Source: Dehalococcoidia bacterium
GTDB lineage: Bacteria; Chloroflexota; Dehalococcoidia; UBA2979
NCBI GenBank assembly: GCA_009379925.1
Contig: WHSU01000003.1
Coordinates: 74,160 to 138,159, forward strand
Length of the DNA: 64,000 nt
Direction: 5' to 3'
A program made the translations under genes and the position numbers. Of this stretch, positions 50,478-58,909 are shown in pieces (the first letter of the stretch is position 1; every line of letters begins with the position of its first letter). Under the pieces are notes generated by a model, which saw only the letters and a list, made by a program, of their open reading frames with translations, did no database searches and was not told the origin of the DNA.

Positions 50478-51413
50478 TCACCACCAGAGCTTCTCCTTCA
50501 CGTCCTCCACGATCTCCTCGTAGCTGCGCGTCCAGAGACCCGTCGACAGGTACTTCCAGCCGCCGTCCGCCAGCAGGCAGACAATGTGTCCCGCTGCGGT
50601 CCGCTCGGCTGCTCGCTGCGCCGCGCGCACCACGGCGCCACCGGAGACACCAGCGAAGATGCCCGTGCGCTGCGTCAGCTCCTGGGTCATCGCGAACGAG
50701 GTGGCGGAGTCGACGACGATACGCCCGTCCAGGACGGAATCGTCGAACACCGGAGGGATATACCCTTCCTCGAGCGATCGCAACCCCTGGACCAGGTCCC
50801 CCGGGTGTGGGGCGGCCGCGATCACGCGGATCGAGGGGTCGTGCTCCTTCAACCGCCGCCCCACGCCCGTCAGCGTCCCGCCCGTGCCGAGGCCGGCGAC
50901 GAAATGCGTGATCTCCGGCAGGTCCCTCAGGATTTCGGGGGCGGTGGTCTCGTAGTGCGCGCGCGGGTTTTGCTCGTTCTCGTACTGGAACGGCATGAAC
51001 CAGTCCGGGTGCGCGGCGGCGAACTCCTGGGCGCGCGCCACGGCCCCGTTCGAACCCAGCGCGCCCTCCGAGAAGATGATCTCCGCGCCGAAGGCCTGCA
51101 GCAGTTCGATGCGCTCGTGGCTCACGGCGTCCGGCATCACCACCTTGACCGGGTAGCCTCGAAGGCTCCCGATCATCGCCAGGGCGATGCCGGTGTTGCC
51201 GGACGTGGGCTCCAGGATCGTCTGGCCGGGCTGTAGCCGCCCGTCGCGCTCCGCCGCCTCCACCATGAACTTCGCGATGCGGTCCTTCACGGAGCCGGTG
51301 GGGTTTTGCCCCTCCAGCTTTACGTACAGGTGCACGTCCGGGTTCGGTGAGAACTGCGAGATCTCGACCAGCGGGGTCTCCCCCACCATGTCGAGGACGC
51401 TGCGGTACAACAT
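50478..51413 (-). CDS. cysM: CysM-type cysteine synthase (CysO-thiocarboxylate-dependent type)
   Basis: KLEGQNPTGSVKDRIAKFM...EPTSGNTGIALAM...C-terminal DGGWKYLSTGLWTRSYEEIVEDVKEKLWW resembling mycobacterial CysM. Confidence 0.85.
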   Translation of the reverse strand: MLYRSVLDMVGETPLVEISQFSPNPDVHLYVKLEGQNPTGSVKDRIAKFMVEAAERDGRLQPGQTILEPTSGNTGIALAMIGSLRGYPVKVVMPDAVSHERIELLQAFGAEIIFSEGALGSNGAVARAQEFAAAHPDWFMPFQYENEQNPRAHYETTAPEILRDLPEITHFVAGLGTGGTLTGVGRRLKEHDPSIRVIAAAPHPGDLVQGLRSLEEGYIPPVFDDSVLDGRIVVDSATSFAMTQELTQRTGIFAGVSGGAVVRAAQRAAERTAAGHIVCLLADGGWKYLSTGLWTRSYEEIVEDVKEKLWW

Positions 51414-51436
51414 TCCGTGGCTCCTCGGCCGGGGCC

Positions 51437-51715
51437 CTACTGGCCCCCGGCGAGCGCCGGTAGGAAGGAGACGGTGTCGCCGTCCGCCAGGGGCGTCTCT
51501 TTGCCCTGCAGGTAGCGTACGTCCTCGTCGTTCAGGTAGATGTTGACGAAGCGGTGCAACTCGCCCCGGTCGTCCGTGATCTGCTTCGCGAACCCCGGAA
51601 AGCGTCCTTCGATGTCCGAGATCAGCTCGGCGATCGTCGAACCTTCACCCTCGATCGCCTTCTGGCCGCCCACGGCCCTCTGGATCACCGAGGTGACGTG
51701 CACCATCACCGCCAT
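51437..51715 (-). CDS. Ubiquitin-fold sulfur carrier (ThiS/MoaD/CysO-like), C-terminus AGGQ
   Basis: MAVMVHVTSVIQRAVGGQ...FVNIYLNDEDVRYLQGKETPLADGDTVSFLPALAGGQ*. Confidence 0.9.
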   Translation of the reverse strand: MAVMVHVTSVIQRAVGGQKAIEGEGSTIAELISDIEGRFPGFAKQITDDRGELHRFVNIYLNDEDVRYLQGKETPLADGDTVSFLPALAGGQ

Positions 51716-51846
51716 ATCGTGTCGCCCTTCCCGCAAATTGCCCGGCCCTGTGAGCCCCGTCCGGCCGGCCTGTCGTCCCTCGTGTGCCCGTCGCGCACGA
51801 AGCCAGGGCGGCCTCCCGCATCGGACGGCCGCCCGGCTCCCGAGCG

Positions 51847-53004
51847 CTAGAGCAGCGCCTGCGCCTCCACCGGGACCTCCAGTGGCGGTGAGCCGCAGAA
51901 CATGTCGTAGTCGATCAACTCGGTGACCGTGGGGTTGTCGCCGCACAGCGGGCACGAGGGGTCCCGCCGGATCTTCATCGTGCGGAACTCCATCGTCAGC
52001 GCGTCGATCAGCAGCAGGCGGTTCACCAGCGACTCGCCGACCCCCAGGATCTGCTTGAAGACCTCGGTTGCCTGGATCGAACCGACGATGCCGGTGATCG
52101 CGCCGAGCACCCCGGCCTCCGCGCACGATGGGACCAGGCCCGGCGGCGGGGGGTCCGGGTAGAGGCAGCGGTAGCAGCCGTGGCCCGGCTTGTAGACCGT
52201 CGCCTGCCCGTCGAAGAGCAGGATCGCGCCATCCACCAGCGTCTTGCCCGCCAGGTAGGCGGCGTCGTTCACCAGGTAGCGCGTGGCGAAGTTGTCCGCA
52301 CCGTTCACCACGATGTCGTACTGGGAGATGATCTCCATCGCGTTGTCGGACGTAATCGGCAGCCGGTGTTCCACCACGTTGATGTGCGGGTTGTACGCCA
52401 GCAGCTTGTCCCGCGCCGACTCGATCTTCAGGCGGCCCACGTCCTGCGTCTGGTGCAGCACCTGTCGCTGGAGGTTGGACAGGTCCACCACGTCGAACTC
52501 GACCAGGCCGATCGTGCCGACGCCCGCGAGCGCCAGGTAGAGCGCCACCGGGCCTCCGAGGCCGCCCGCGCCGATGATCAGCACCTTGGCGTTGCGCAGC
52601 TTCCGCTGACCCTGCGGCCCCACCTGCGGCATGATGATGTGCCGCGAGTAGCGCATCACCTCGTCCGGCGTCAGCGCCGTGGAGGACGGCGCGCTGTCCG
52701 ATGCGCCGTTCGTCGCGCCGGGCGCGTCCGCGCCGCCGGCGAGCGCCGGGATCACGGCGAGCTGGTCACCGTCCGCCACCGTGGTCTGCGTCCCCTGCAG
52801 GTCGTGGATCTCCTGGTTGTTCAGGTAGATGTTGATGTGCGTGGGTACCCGGCGCTCACGGTCGTAGACCAGGTTCGCGAAGCCCGGATAGTCGCGCTCC
52901 AGCGCGTCCAGCACCTCAGCCACGCTGGCTCCCTCGACGGTGACGTACTCGCGGTTCGCCGTGAGCCGGCGGAACGGCGAGGGGATGTAGACGTTGATCG
53001 CCAT
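51847..53004 (-). CDS. Fusion: N-terminal ThiS/MoaD-like sulfur carrier + ThiF/MoeB-type E1 adenylyltransferase
   Basis: MAINVYIPSPFRR...LAVIPALAGG-ADAPGATNGASDSAPSSTALTPDEVMRYSRHIIMPQVGPQGQRKLRNAKVLIIGAGGLGGPVALYLA...CYRC...CPLCG. Confidence 0.92.
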   Translation of the reverse strand: MAINVYIPSPFRRLTANREYVTVEGASVAEVLDALERDYPGFANLVYDRERRVPTHINIYLNNQEIHDLQGTQTTVADGDQLAVIPALAGGADAPGATNGASDSAPSSTALTPDEVMRYSRHIIMPQVGPQGQRKLRNAKVLIIGAGGLGGPVALYLALAGVGTIGLVEFDVVDLSNLQRQVLHQTQDVGRLKIESARDKLLAYNPHINVVEHRLPITSDNAMEIISQYDIVVNGADNFATRYLVNDAAYLAGKTLVDGAILLFDGQATVYKPGHGCYRCLYPDPPPPGLVPSCAEAGVLGAITGIVGSIQATEVFKQILGVGESLVNRLLLIDALTMEFRTMKIRRDPSCPLCGDNPTVTELIDYDMFCGSPPLEVPVEAQALL

Positions 53005-53094
53005 GCGGCCCTCTCCCTGTCCTGACCTTGACTGACTGCCCGTGGCCACGAGGCCTGACCGGCGCTCGTGACCTCGTTTCGTGTTTCTACCGGC

Positions 53095-54060
53095 CTACAG
53101 CGTCACGCTCAGGTAGCGCTCCCCCGTGTCGCAGAGCATGGTCACCACCCGCTTGCCGGCGCCCAGTTGCTGCGCCACCTTCACCGCCGCCCACACGTTG
53201 GCGCCCGAGGAGATACCGACCAGCAGTCCCTCCTCGCGGGTGAGCCGCTTTGTCATCTCGTACGCGTCCTCGTCGCGGACGCTCATCACCTCGTCGTAGA
53301 CCGCGCGGTTGAGCACACCGGGGACGAACGAAGCGCCGATGCCCTGGATGCCGGTCAGCCCCGCGCGGCCGCCCTGCAACACCGCGGAGCGGGCAGGTTC
53401 CACCGCCACGATGCGCGCCGGCACGCCGGCCTCGCGCAGCACCTCGCCCACACCGGTGATCGTACCGCCGGTCCCGACGCCCGCCACGAACGCATCCAGG
53501 CGCCCCTCGGTGGCCTCCAGGATCTCGGGCGCCGTCGTCCGGCGGTGGACCTCCGGGTTCGCTGCGTTCTCGAACTGTTGCGGCATGAAGTAGCCGTGCT
53601 CCTCCACCAGTTCCTGCGCGGCGTACACCGCGCCGGACATCCCCTCGATGGCCGGCGTCAGCACCAGCTCCGCGCCGAAGCGCTCCAGCAGGTGGCGGCG
53701 CTCCGTGCTCATGTCCTCCGGCATCGTCAGGATCAGCCGGTAGCCACGTGTCGCGCAGACCATCGCCAGCCCGATGCCCGTGTTGCCCGAGGTGGGCTCC
53801 ACCAGCGTCGCGCCCGGCTGCAGCAGGCCCGCTGCCTCGGCCGCCTCGACCATCGAGAGGGCGATGCGGTCCTTCACCGAGCCGGCCGGGTTCGACACCT
53901 CGAACTTGCCCAGCACCTCGGCGGCGCCATCCGGCACCACCCGCTGCAGCCGGATCAGCGGCGTGCGGCCGATCAGGTCGACCACCGAGTCCGCGATCAG
54001 CGGCCGCTGCCCCACGGAGGGCATGCTTCGAGGCGTCACCGTTCGCCCGGAGTCAGTCAT
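53095..54060 (-). CDS. cysK: Cysteine synthase A-type PLP enzyme
   Basis: LIGRTPLIRLQRVV...NPAGSVKDRIALSM...EPTSGNTGIGLAMV...GISSGAN...DTGERYLSV. Confidence 0.92.
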   Translation of the reverse strand: MTDSGRTVTPRSMPSVGQRPLIADSVVDLIGRTPLIRLQRVVPDGAAEVLGKFEVSNPAGSVKDRIALSMVEAAEAAGLLQPGATLVEPTSGNTGIGLAMVCATRGYRLILTMPEDMSTERRHLLERFGAELVLTPAIEGMSGAVYAAQELVEEHGYFMPQQFENAANPEVHRRTTAPEILEATEGRLDAFVAGVGTGGTITGVGEVLREAGVPARIVAVEPARSAVLQGGRAGLTGIQGIGASFVPGVLNRAVYDEVMSVRDEDAYEMTKRLTREEGLLVGISSGANVWAAVKVAQQLGAGKRVVTMLCDTGERYLSVTL

Positions 54061-54198
54061 CGAGCTGTCCCCTGTGACGTTCGTAGTGAGCTCTTCCGTT
54101 CGTGGTGAGCCCGTCGAACCAGTCACACGCCCACCTCGGACGGTCGGCGCCCTTCGACAGGCTCAGGGCGAACGGAATGAGGAGGAGAATCGTGCGCA

Positions 54199-54642
54199 TC
54201 AGATGCTGTAGTTCACCGCGGCGTCGCGCTCGTGGTCGCGCTCGTGTTCCACCAGTTCGGCCAGCGTCACGCCCGACAGCCGCTCTCGCATGTTCTCGTA
54301 GATCCCCTGCCATACCCAGCGCTGCCCGCAGAGCGACTCCTGGCCGCTGTCAGTCACGTCCGCCACACACCCGATCGGCGCCAGCGACCCTTCCAGGCTT
54401 TCGAGGACGTCTAGCAGCCGCACGTCCGCCGGCGAGCGCGCCAGCTCGTGGCCGCCGCCCGGGCCCCGCGTGCTGCGGATGAAGCCGTCGCGCCGCAGCT
54501 GCGCCAGCAGGTGGTCCAGGTACGACTCGGGCACCTGCCGCCGTCGCGCGATATCGGCCCGTTGCACGGGCCCCTCCCCCTCGTGCTTCGCGAGGTCAAT
54601 GAGCGCGCGGACACCGTAGTCACCTTTAGTGCTGATCAGCAT
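54199..54642 (-). CDS. Rrf2-family transcriptional regulator (CymR/IscR-like)
   Basis: MLISTKGDYGVRALIDLAKHEGEGPVQRADIARRRQVPESYLDHLLAQLRRDGFIRSTRGPGGGHELAR. Confidence 0.93.
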   Translation of the reverse strand: MLISTKGDYGVRALIDLAKHEGEGPVQRADIARRRQVPESYLDHLLAQLRRDGFIRSTRGPGGGHELARSPADVRLLDVLESLEGSLAPIGCVADVTDSGQESLCGQRWVWQGIYENMRERLSGVTLAELVEHERDHERDAAVNYSI

Positions 54643-54792
54643 GCGAAGATCCCGCCGGTCGGGGGGTCTCAGGACCGGCCCGAACCGGGTCCGATGTATT
54701 CCCGACTAAATCACTCGACATTGTAGCATGGACTCCCGGAGTTGCCGCCACCCCCGAGACGCGACGCGGCGCCATAGATCTGAGGACATCCG

Positions 54793-55263
54793 ATGGACGA
54801 ACGTGAAGCCTACGCCAGCCGCCTGCGGCTCGTCCTCGAGCGTCTCGCCGCCACGCTGGAGGAGGTCCCGGCCACACGCCTCGACGAGTCGCCGCTTCCC
54901 GAGGGCACGAACAGCCCCGCGATGATCGCCGCCCACGTCCTCGGCGCCGTGCGCGGCTGGGCGCTCGGGATGGGCGCCGGCGTGGACGTCGAGCGTGACC
55001 GTGCGGCGGAGTTCGCGACGCGTGGCGAGTCCGCGGAGGCCCTCGCCGCCCGCCTCCGCGCGCTGGCCGACGAGGTAGACCGCACGCTCGAGGACCTCGG
55101 CCCGGATCGCCTCGGCGAGGTCGTCACGCCGCCACAGGCACTCTTCGGCGCGTTGGAAGCCCGCCCGATCGCGCGCCGGGAAGCGCTCGTCTCCGCCGTC
55201 CAGCACGCCTCGGAGCACCTCGGCGAGCTGCAGTTGATCCGCGACCTCTACCGGACGGGGTGA
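54793..55263 (+). CDS. DinB-superfamily protein
   Basis: RLRLVLERLAATLEEVPATRLDESPLPEGTNSPAMIAAHVLGAVRGWAL...SAVQHASEHLGELQLIRDL. Confidence 0.75.
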   Translation: MDEREAYASRLRLVLERLAATLEEVPATRLDESPLPEGTNSPAMIAAHVLGAVRGWALGMGAGVDVERDRAAEFATRGESAEALAARLRALADEVDRTLEDLGPDRLGEVVTPPQALFGALEARPIARREALVSAVQHASEHLGELQLIRDLYRTG

Positions 55264-55328
55264 GTCGCACAGGGCCGAACATTTGATCGGCTAGTGTCCC
55301 GACTCGCGCGACGAGGCACACTGCGCGC

Positions 55329-56420
55329 ATGTCGGACCGCACCGAACGCCTCCCCGCCGGGCCTCGCGAGGTCACCCCGCGCCAGATCGAGGTCGCGCGC
55401 CTGGTCGCCGAAGGGCGCACCAACGAGGAAATCGCCGACACGCTCGGCATCTCGCACGCCGGCGCGAAGTACCACGTCTCCGAGCTACTCGGCCGCCTCG
55501 GCCTGACCCGCCGCGAGGAGATCCGCGACTGGTACGGCCGCCACCGCTCGACGCAGCGGCGTCGTGCTGTGCTCGCGCTACCCCTCGGCGCACTCGTGGC
55601 CACGGGTGCCGTCGCGGCGCTTGCGGTGGCGGCGGTTGTGTTGCTCGTAGCGCCCGGGGGTCGCGCCGAGGAGCCGGGCGAGATCCCCGGCCTTGTCGTC
55701 GGGACGGAGGTGGAGGAACGGCAGTCGCTCTCCAACGTCGAGGCGGTATTCGCCGAGGTCGAGGACGGCGGCATCCTCCACCTTCGCGTTACGCGATTCG
55801 TGCGCGCCGGTCAGGAGGTGCAAGCGGGGCGGAATGGTGACTTCTTCACCCTCCCGGAGCGGCGCGTGGAGGACTCATGGTGGCTCTACGACGATGCAGG
55901 GGACGTCGTATTCGTACTCGGCCTCGTGCGCGATGGCGAGGATGCGGTGTACCAGCGCACCTTCGGCGATGCGGGCAACGCCCAGACCTGGTTCGTCTTT
56001 CCCGCCGCACGGGACGCGGAGGTACTCGCGGGCATCGGTACGAACACGATTGACGATTGGCGCGAGGGGTTCGCGGAGGCGGCCAGCCAGTACCAATCCT
56101 GGCTGTCCGCAGACGAGGCGTTCTTGGAACGGCTCAACTCGGGTCTGATTCAGGTGGTGCGCGAGTCCGCCGCGTGCGGCATGAACCCCCTCGGAGATGC
56201 TCCAGACAAGACGCACGTGTTGCGGAAGAACGAGGTCGACCCCGCCACCTACTTCGGCACACGCTCGAGTTGCTGGGCGGTGATGCCCGACGCCTCGGAG
56301 GTCCTGCTCACCTCGGACGCCGCTGAGTTCCACGCCATCGACACCTCGAGGTGGAAGGAGATCGAGGCGTTCGTCTGGCCGGACGGGCTGCCAACTCCGA
56401 CCGCTACGCCGAAGCCCTAG
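55329..56420 (+). CDS. N-terminal LuxR-type HTH, single TM, extracytoplasmic domain
   Basis: LTPRQIEVARLVAEGRTNEEIADTLGISHAGAKYHVSELLGRLGL then TM ALPLGALVATGAVAALAVAAVVLLVAP (HTH motif reads VTPRQIEVARLVAEG). Confidence 0.85.
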   Translation: MSDRTERLPAGPREVTPRQIEVARLVAEGRTNEEIADTLGISHAGAKYHVSELLGRLGLTRREEIRDWYGRHRSTQRRRAVLALPLGALVATGAVAALAVAAVVLLVAPGGRAEEPGEIPGLVVGTEVEERQSLSNVEAVFAEVEDGGILHLRVTRFVRAGQEVQAGRNGDFFTLPERRVEDSWWLYDDAGDVVFVLGLVRDGEDAVYQRTFGDAGNAQTWFVFPAARDAEVLAGIGTNTIDDWREGFAEAASQYQSWLSADEAFLERLNSGLIQVVRESAACGMNPLGDAPDKTHVLRKNEVDPATYFGTRSSCWAVMPDASEVLLTSDAAEFHAIDTSRWKEIEAFVWPDGLPTPTATPKP

Positions 56421-56536
56421 GACTCCGGCGGCACCTCGGGCTCCTCGTCCGCCTCGCGGCGGAAGAGCGTGCCGGGGAAGAGCCCGCGCACTAAGTCGCC
56501 TAGGACGCCGAGAATGTGCACGATCGCCTCAGCCAT
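56417..56536 (-). CDS. Very small hypothetical protein
   Basis: 39 aa MAEAIVHILGVLGDLVRGLFPG...; overlaps the SRPBCC stop. Confidence 0.35.
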   Translation of the reverse strand: MAEAIVHILGVLGDLVRGLFPGTLFRREADEEPEVPPES

Positions 56537-56993
56537 CCGAAACCTCGACGAGCGCCGCGAGGCGATCGAGCGACAGCTGCCAGCCGAGTTCGTTGTCCTC
56601 CGGCCGCACACCGGGCGGGAGCCCTTCGTGGACGGCGATCAGGTCCGTGCCCCCGCCGGCGTCGGCGAGGGTGACGGTGATGGTCATCTCGCCCTGTAGG
56701 GACGGTTCATCCGTCTCGAATTCGTCGACCTCGACCACCTGCTGATCCGGGACGAGTTCCACGATGCGGCCGTGGTACGAATCCGTGTGCTCGCTCGTCT
56801 TCCCTGCTCGGTCCGGCTCCTCGTAGGTCAGCGAGACGCGGACCGCGCCGCCCTTCCTTGGCTCGAACGCGTGCACCTCGATGCTCATCCCGTCCGGGAA
56901 CCTCCACGCCGCGACCGCTGCCGGGTCGATGAGGGCGGCGTACACGGCCGCCCGAGGCGCCTCGATGTGCCGGCGGACCTCGGTCGTGGTCAC
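56529..56993 (-). CDS. SRPBCC/AHSA1-family protein
   Basis: RRHIEAPRAAVYAALIDPAAVAAWRFPDGMSIEVHAFEPRKGGAVRVSLTYE. Confidence 0.88.
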   Translation of the reverse strand: MTTTEVRRHIEAPRAAVYAALIDPAAVAAWRFPDGMSIEVHAFEPRKGGAVRVSLTYEEPDRAGKTSEHTDSYHGRIVELVPDQQVVEVDEFETDEPSLQGEMTITVTLADAGGGTDLIAVHEGLPPGVRPEDNELGWQLSLDRLAALVEVSDG

Positions 56994-56995
56994 GG

Positions 56996-57274
56996 CTAGG
57001 CGCCGCCGGCGACCGCCGGCACGATGGAGACCTCGTCGCCCTCGCCCAGCTCGGTCTTGAGGCCCTGCAGGAAGCGCACGTCCTCGCCGTTCACGTAGAC
57101 GTTGACGAAGCGGCGGATCTCCCCGCCCTCGTCCAGCAGGCGGTCACGCATCCCTGGGTAGGAGCCTTCGAGTTCACCCACCAGGTCGTGCAGCGTCCCG
57201 GTCTGGGCCTGCACGGTCTCCTGGTCCTGCGTCAGGTTCCGCAGCGGCGTCGGGATCTTCACCTTAACGGCCAT
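56996..57274 (-). CDS. Ubiquitin-fold sulfur carrier (ThiS/MoaD-like), C-terminus AGGA
   Basis: MAVKVKIPTPLRNLTQDQETVQAQTGTLHDLVGELEGSYPGM...FVNVYVNGEDVRFLQGLKTELGEGDEVSIVPAVAGGA*. Confidence 0.9.
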   Translation of the reverse strand: MAVKVKIPTPLRNLTQDQETVQAQTGTLHDLVGELEGSYPGMRDRLLDEGGEIRRFVNVYVNGEDVRFLQGLKTELGEGDEVSIVPAVAGGA

Positions 57275-57393
57275 CTGTTCTTCGTCTCGCTTCCTCAGCT
57301 GTCTCGGCCCGCATCGGCGCCGAGCCCGCGGCACTCCCCCTCCGACTCCCCTCTCCACGTGATGTGGAGAGGGGTTGGGGGTGAGGCTCCGCC

Positions 57394-57639
57394 CTAACCC
57401 TCGACTACGTCGCCGAGCGTGGCGTCGTCCACCCGCACGCCCTGCTCGCGAGCCCATTCGAGGCTGCGCTCGATCTCCTCGGACTCACCCTCCAGCTCGA
57501 GGACGACCCAGCCGACCTGGTCGTCCACGTCCGCCATGCGGATGTTGGTCACCACCTCGAACTGGTGCCCCATCTGGTAGATGAGCGGCGCCTTGATCAA
57601 CTGCGGGCTGAACGTCAGCCGCACGGCCTTCGATGCCAC
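57394..57639 (-). CDS. NIL-domain protein
   Basis: VRLTFSPQLIKAPLIYQMGHQFEVVTNIRMADVDDQVGWVVLELEGESEEIERSLEWAREQGVRV. Confidence 0.85.
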   Translation of the reverse strand: MASKAVRLTFSPQLIKAPLIYQMGHQFEVVTNIRMADVDDQVGWVVLELEGESEEIERSLEWAREQGVRVDDATLGDVVEG

Positions 57640-57649
57640 CGCCCGCCTC

Positions 57650-58909
57650 CTATGCTCCACCGGCCGTCGCACCGGCCAGCGACCGGCGCGCGTCGAGTGC
57701 TTCCACGAACCGGTCCGCGTTTGCGGTCACCCGCACCGGCTCGTCTACTTCGTCGATCACCGCCTCGAGGGTCTTGAGGCCGGCGCCGGTGATGAATGCG
57801 ACCGTCTCCTCGTCGCGGCGGATGAAGCCAGCGTCCACCATCTGCTTCAGACAGGCGACGGTCACGCCGCCGGCCGTCTCGGCGAAGATGCCCTCCGTCT
57901 CGGCGAGCAGCTTGATGCCCTGCACGATCTCGTCGTCGGTCACCATGGCCGCGCCGCCGCCGGTCTCCTGCATCTGCTTCAACGCATAGTACCCGTCCGC
58001 CGGGTTTCCGATGGCGAGCGAGCGCGCGATGGTGTTCGGCTTCTGCGGCACGAAGTTCAGCGTCTCCGCCTCGTACGCCGTCGCGATGGGGGAGCAGCCG
58101 GTCGCCTGCGCGCCGGACATGCGCGTGTGCGGCTCATCGATGAGCCCCACCTTGTGGAACTCCTGGAAGCCCTTCCAGATCTTGGTGAACAGGGAGCCCG
58201 AGGCCATCGGCGCCACCACGTGGTCGGGCGTCCGCCAGCCGAGCTGCTCCGCCACCTCGAAGGCCAGCGTGCGCGAGCCCTCCGCGTAGTAGGGACGCAC
58301 GTTGATGTTCACGAAGGCCCACGGGTAGCTCATCGACAGCTCGGTGCAGAGCCGGTTCACGTCGTCGTAGGAGCCCTCCACCATCACCAGCGTCGGGTGG
58401 TAGATGGCGCTGCCGACGACCTTGCCCTGCTCCAGGTCGTCCGGGATGAAGACGAAGCACTCCATCCCCGCGGCCGCCGAGTGGGCGGCCACCGAGTTCG
58501 CCAGGTTGCCGGTGCTGGCGCACGCCATCGCGTCGAAGCCGAACTGCCGGGCGCGGGCGATGGCGACGCTCACCACTCGGTCCTTGAACGACCACGAGGG
58601 GTTCACGGTGTCGTTCTTCAGCCAGAGCGTGTCCAGCCCCACGGCCTTCGCCAGCCGGTCCGCCTTGATCAACGGCGTGTACCCGGTGCCGATGTCCACC
58701 TTGTGCTGCGGGTCGCACGGCAGGAAGTCCGCGTAGCGCCAGAGCGTCGAGGGCCCGCGCTCGATGCTGTCGCGCGTGGCCGCCTCGCGGATGCCGTCGT
58801 AGTCGTAGGCGACCTCCAGGGGGCCGAAGCAGAACTCGCACGAGAAGATGGGGTCCAGCGGGTACTCCCGCCCGCATTCTCTACAGCGGAGTGCACGGTC
58901 AAAGCTCAT
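57650..58909 (-). CDS. thrC: Threonine synthase (zinc-ribbon type) or thiocarboxylate-using paralog
   Basis: CRECGREYPLDPIFSCEFC...TPLIKADRLAKAVGLDTLWLKNDTVNPSWSFKDR...ASTGNLANSVAAHSA. Confidence 0.88.
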   Translation of the reverse strand: MSFDRALRCRECGREYPLDPIFSCEFCFGPLEVAYDYDGIREAATRDSIERGPSTLWRYADFLPCDPQHKVDIGTGYTPLIKADRLAKAVGLDTLWLKNDTVNPSWSFKDRVVSVAIARARQFGFDAMACASTGNLANSVAAHSAAAGMECFVFIPDDLEQGKVVGSAIYHPTLVMVEGSYDDVNRLCTELSMSYPWAFVNINVRPYYAEGSRTLAFEVAEQLGWRTPDHVVAPMASGSLFTKIWKGFQEFHKVGLIDEPHTRMSGAQATGCSPIATAYEAETLNFVPQKPNTIARSLAIGNPADGYYALKQMQETGGGAAMVTDDEIVQGIKLLAETEGIFAETAGGVTVACLKQMVDAGFIRRDEETVAFITGAGLKTLEAVIDEVDEPVRVTANADRFVEALDARRSLAGATAGGA

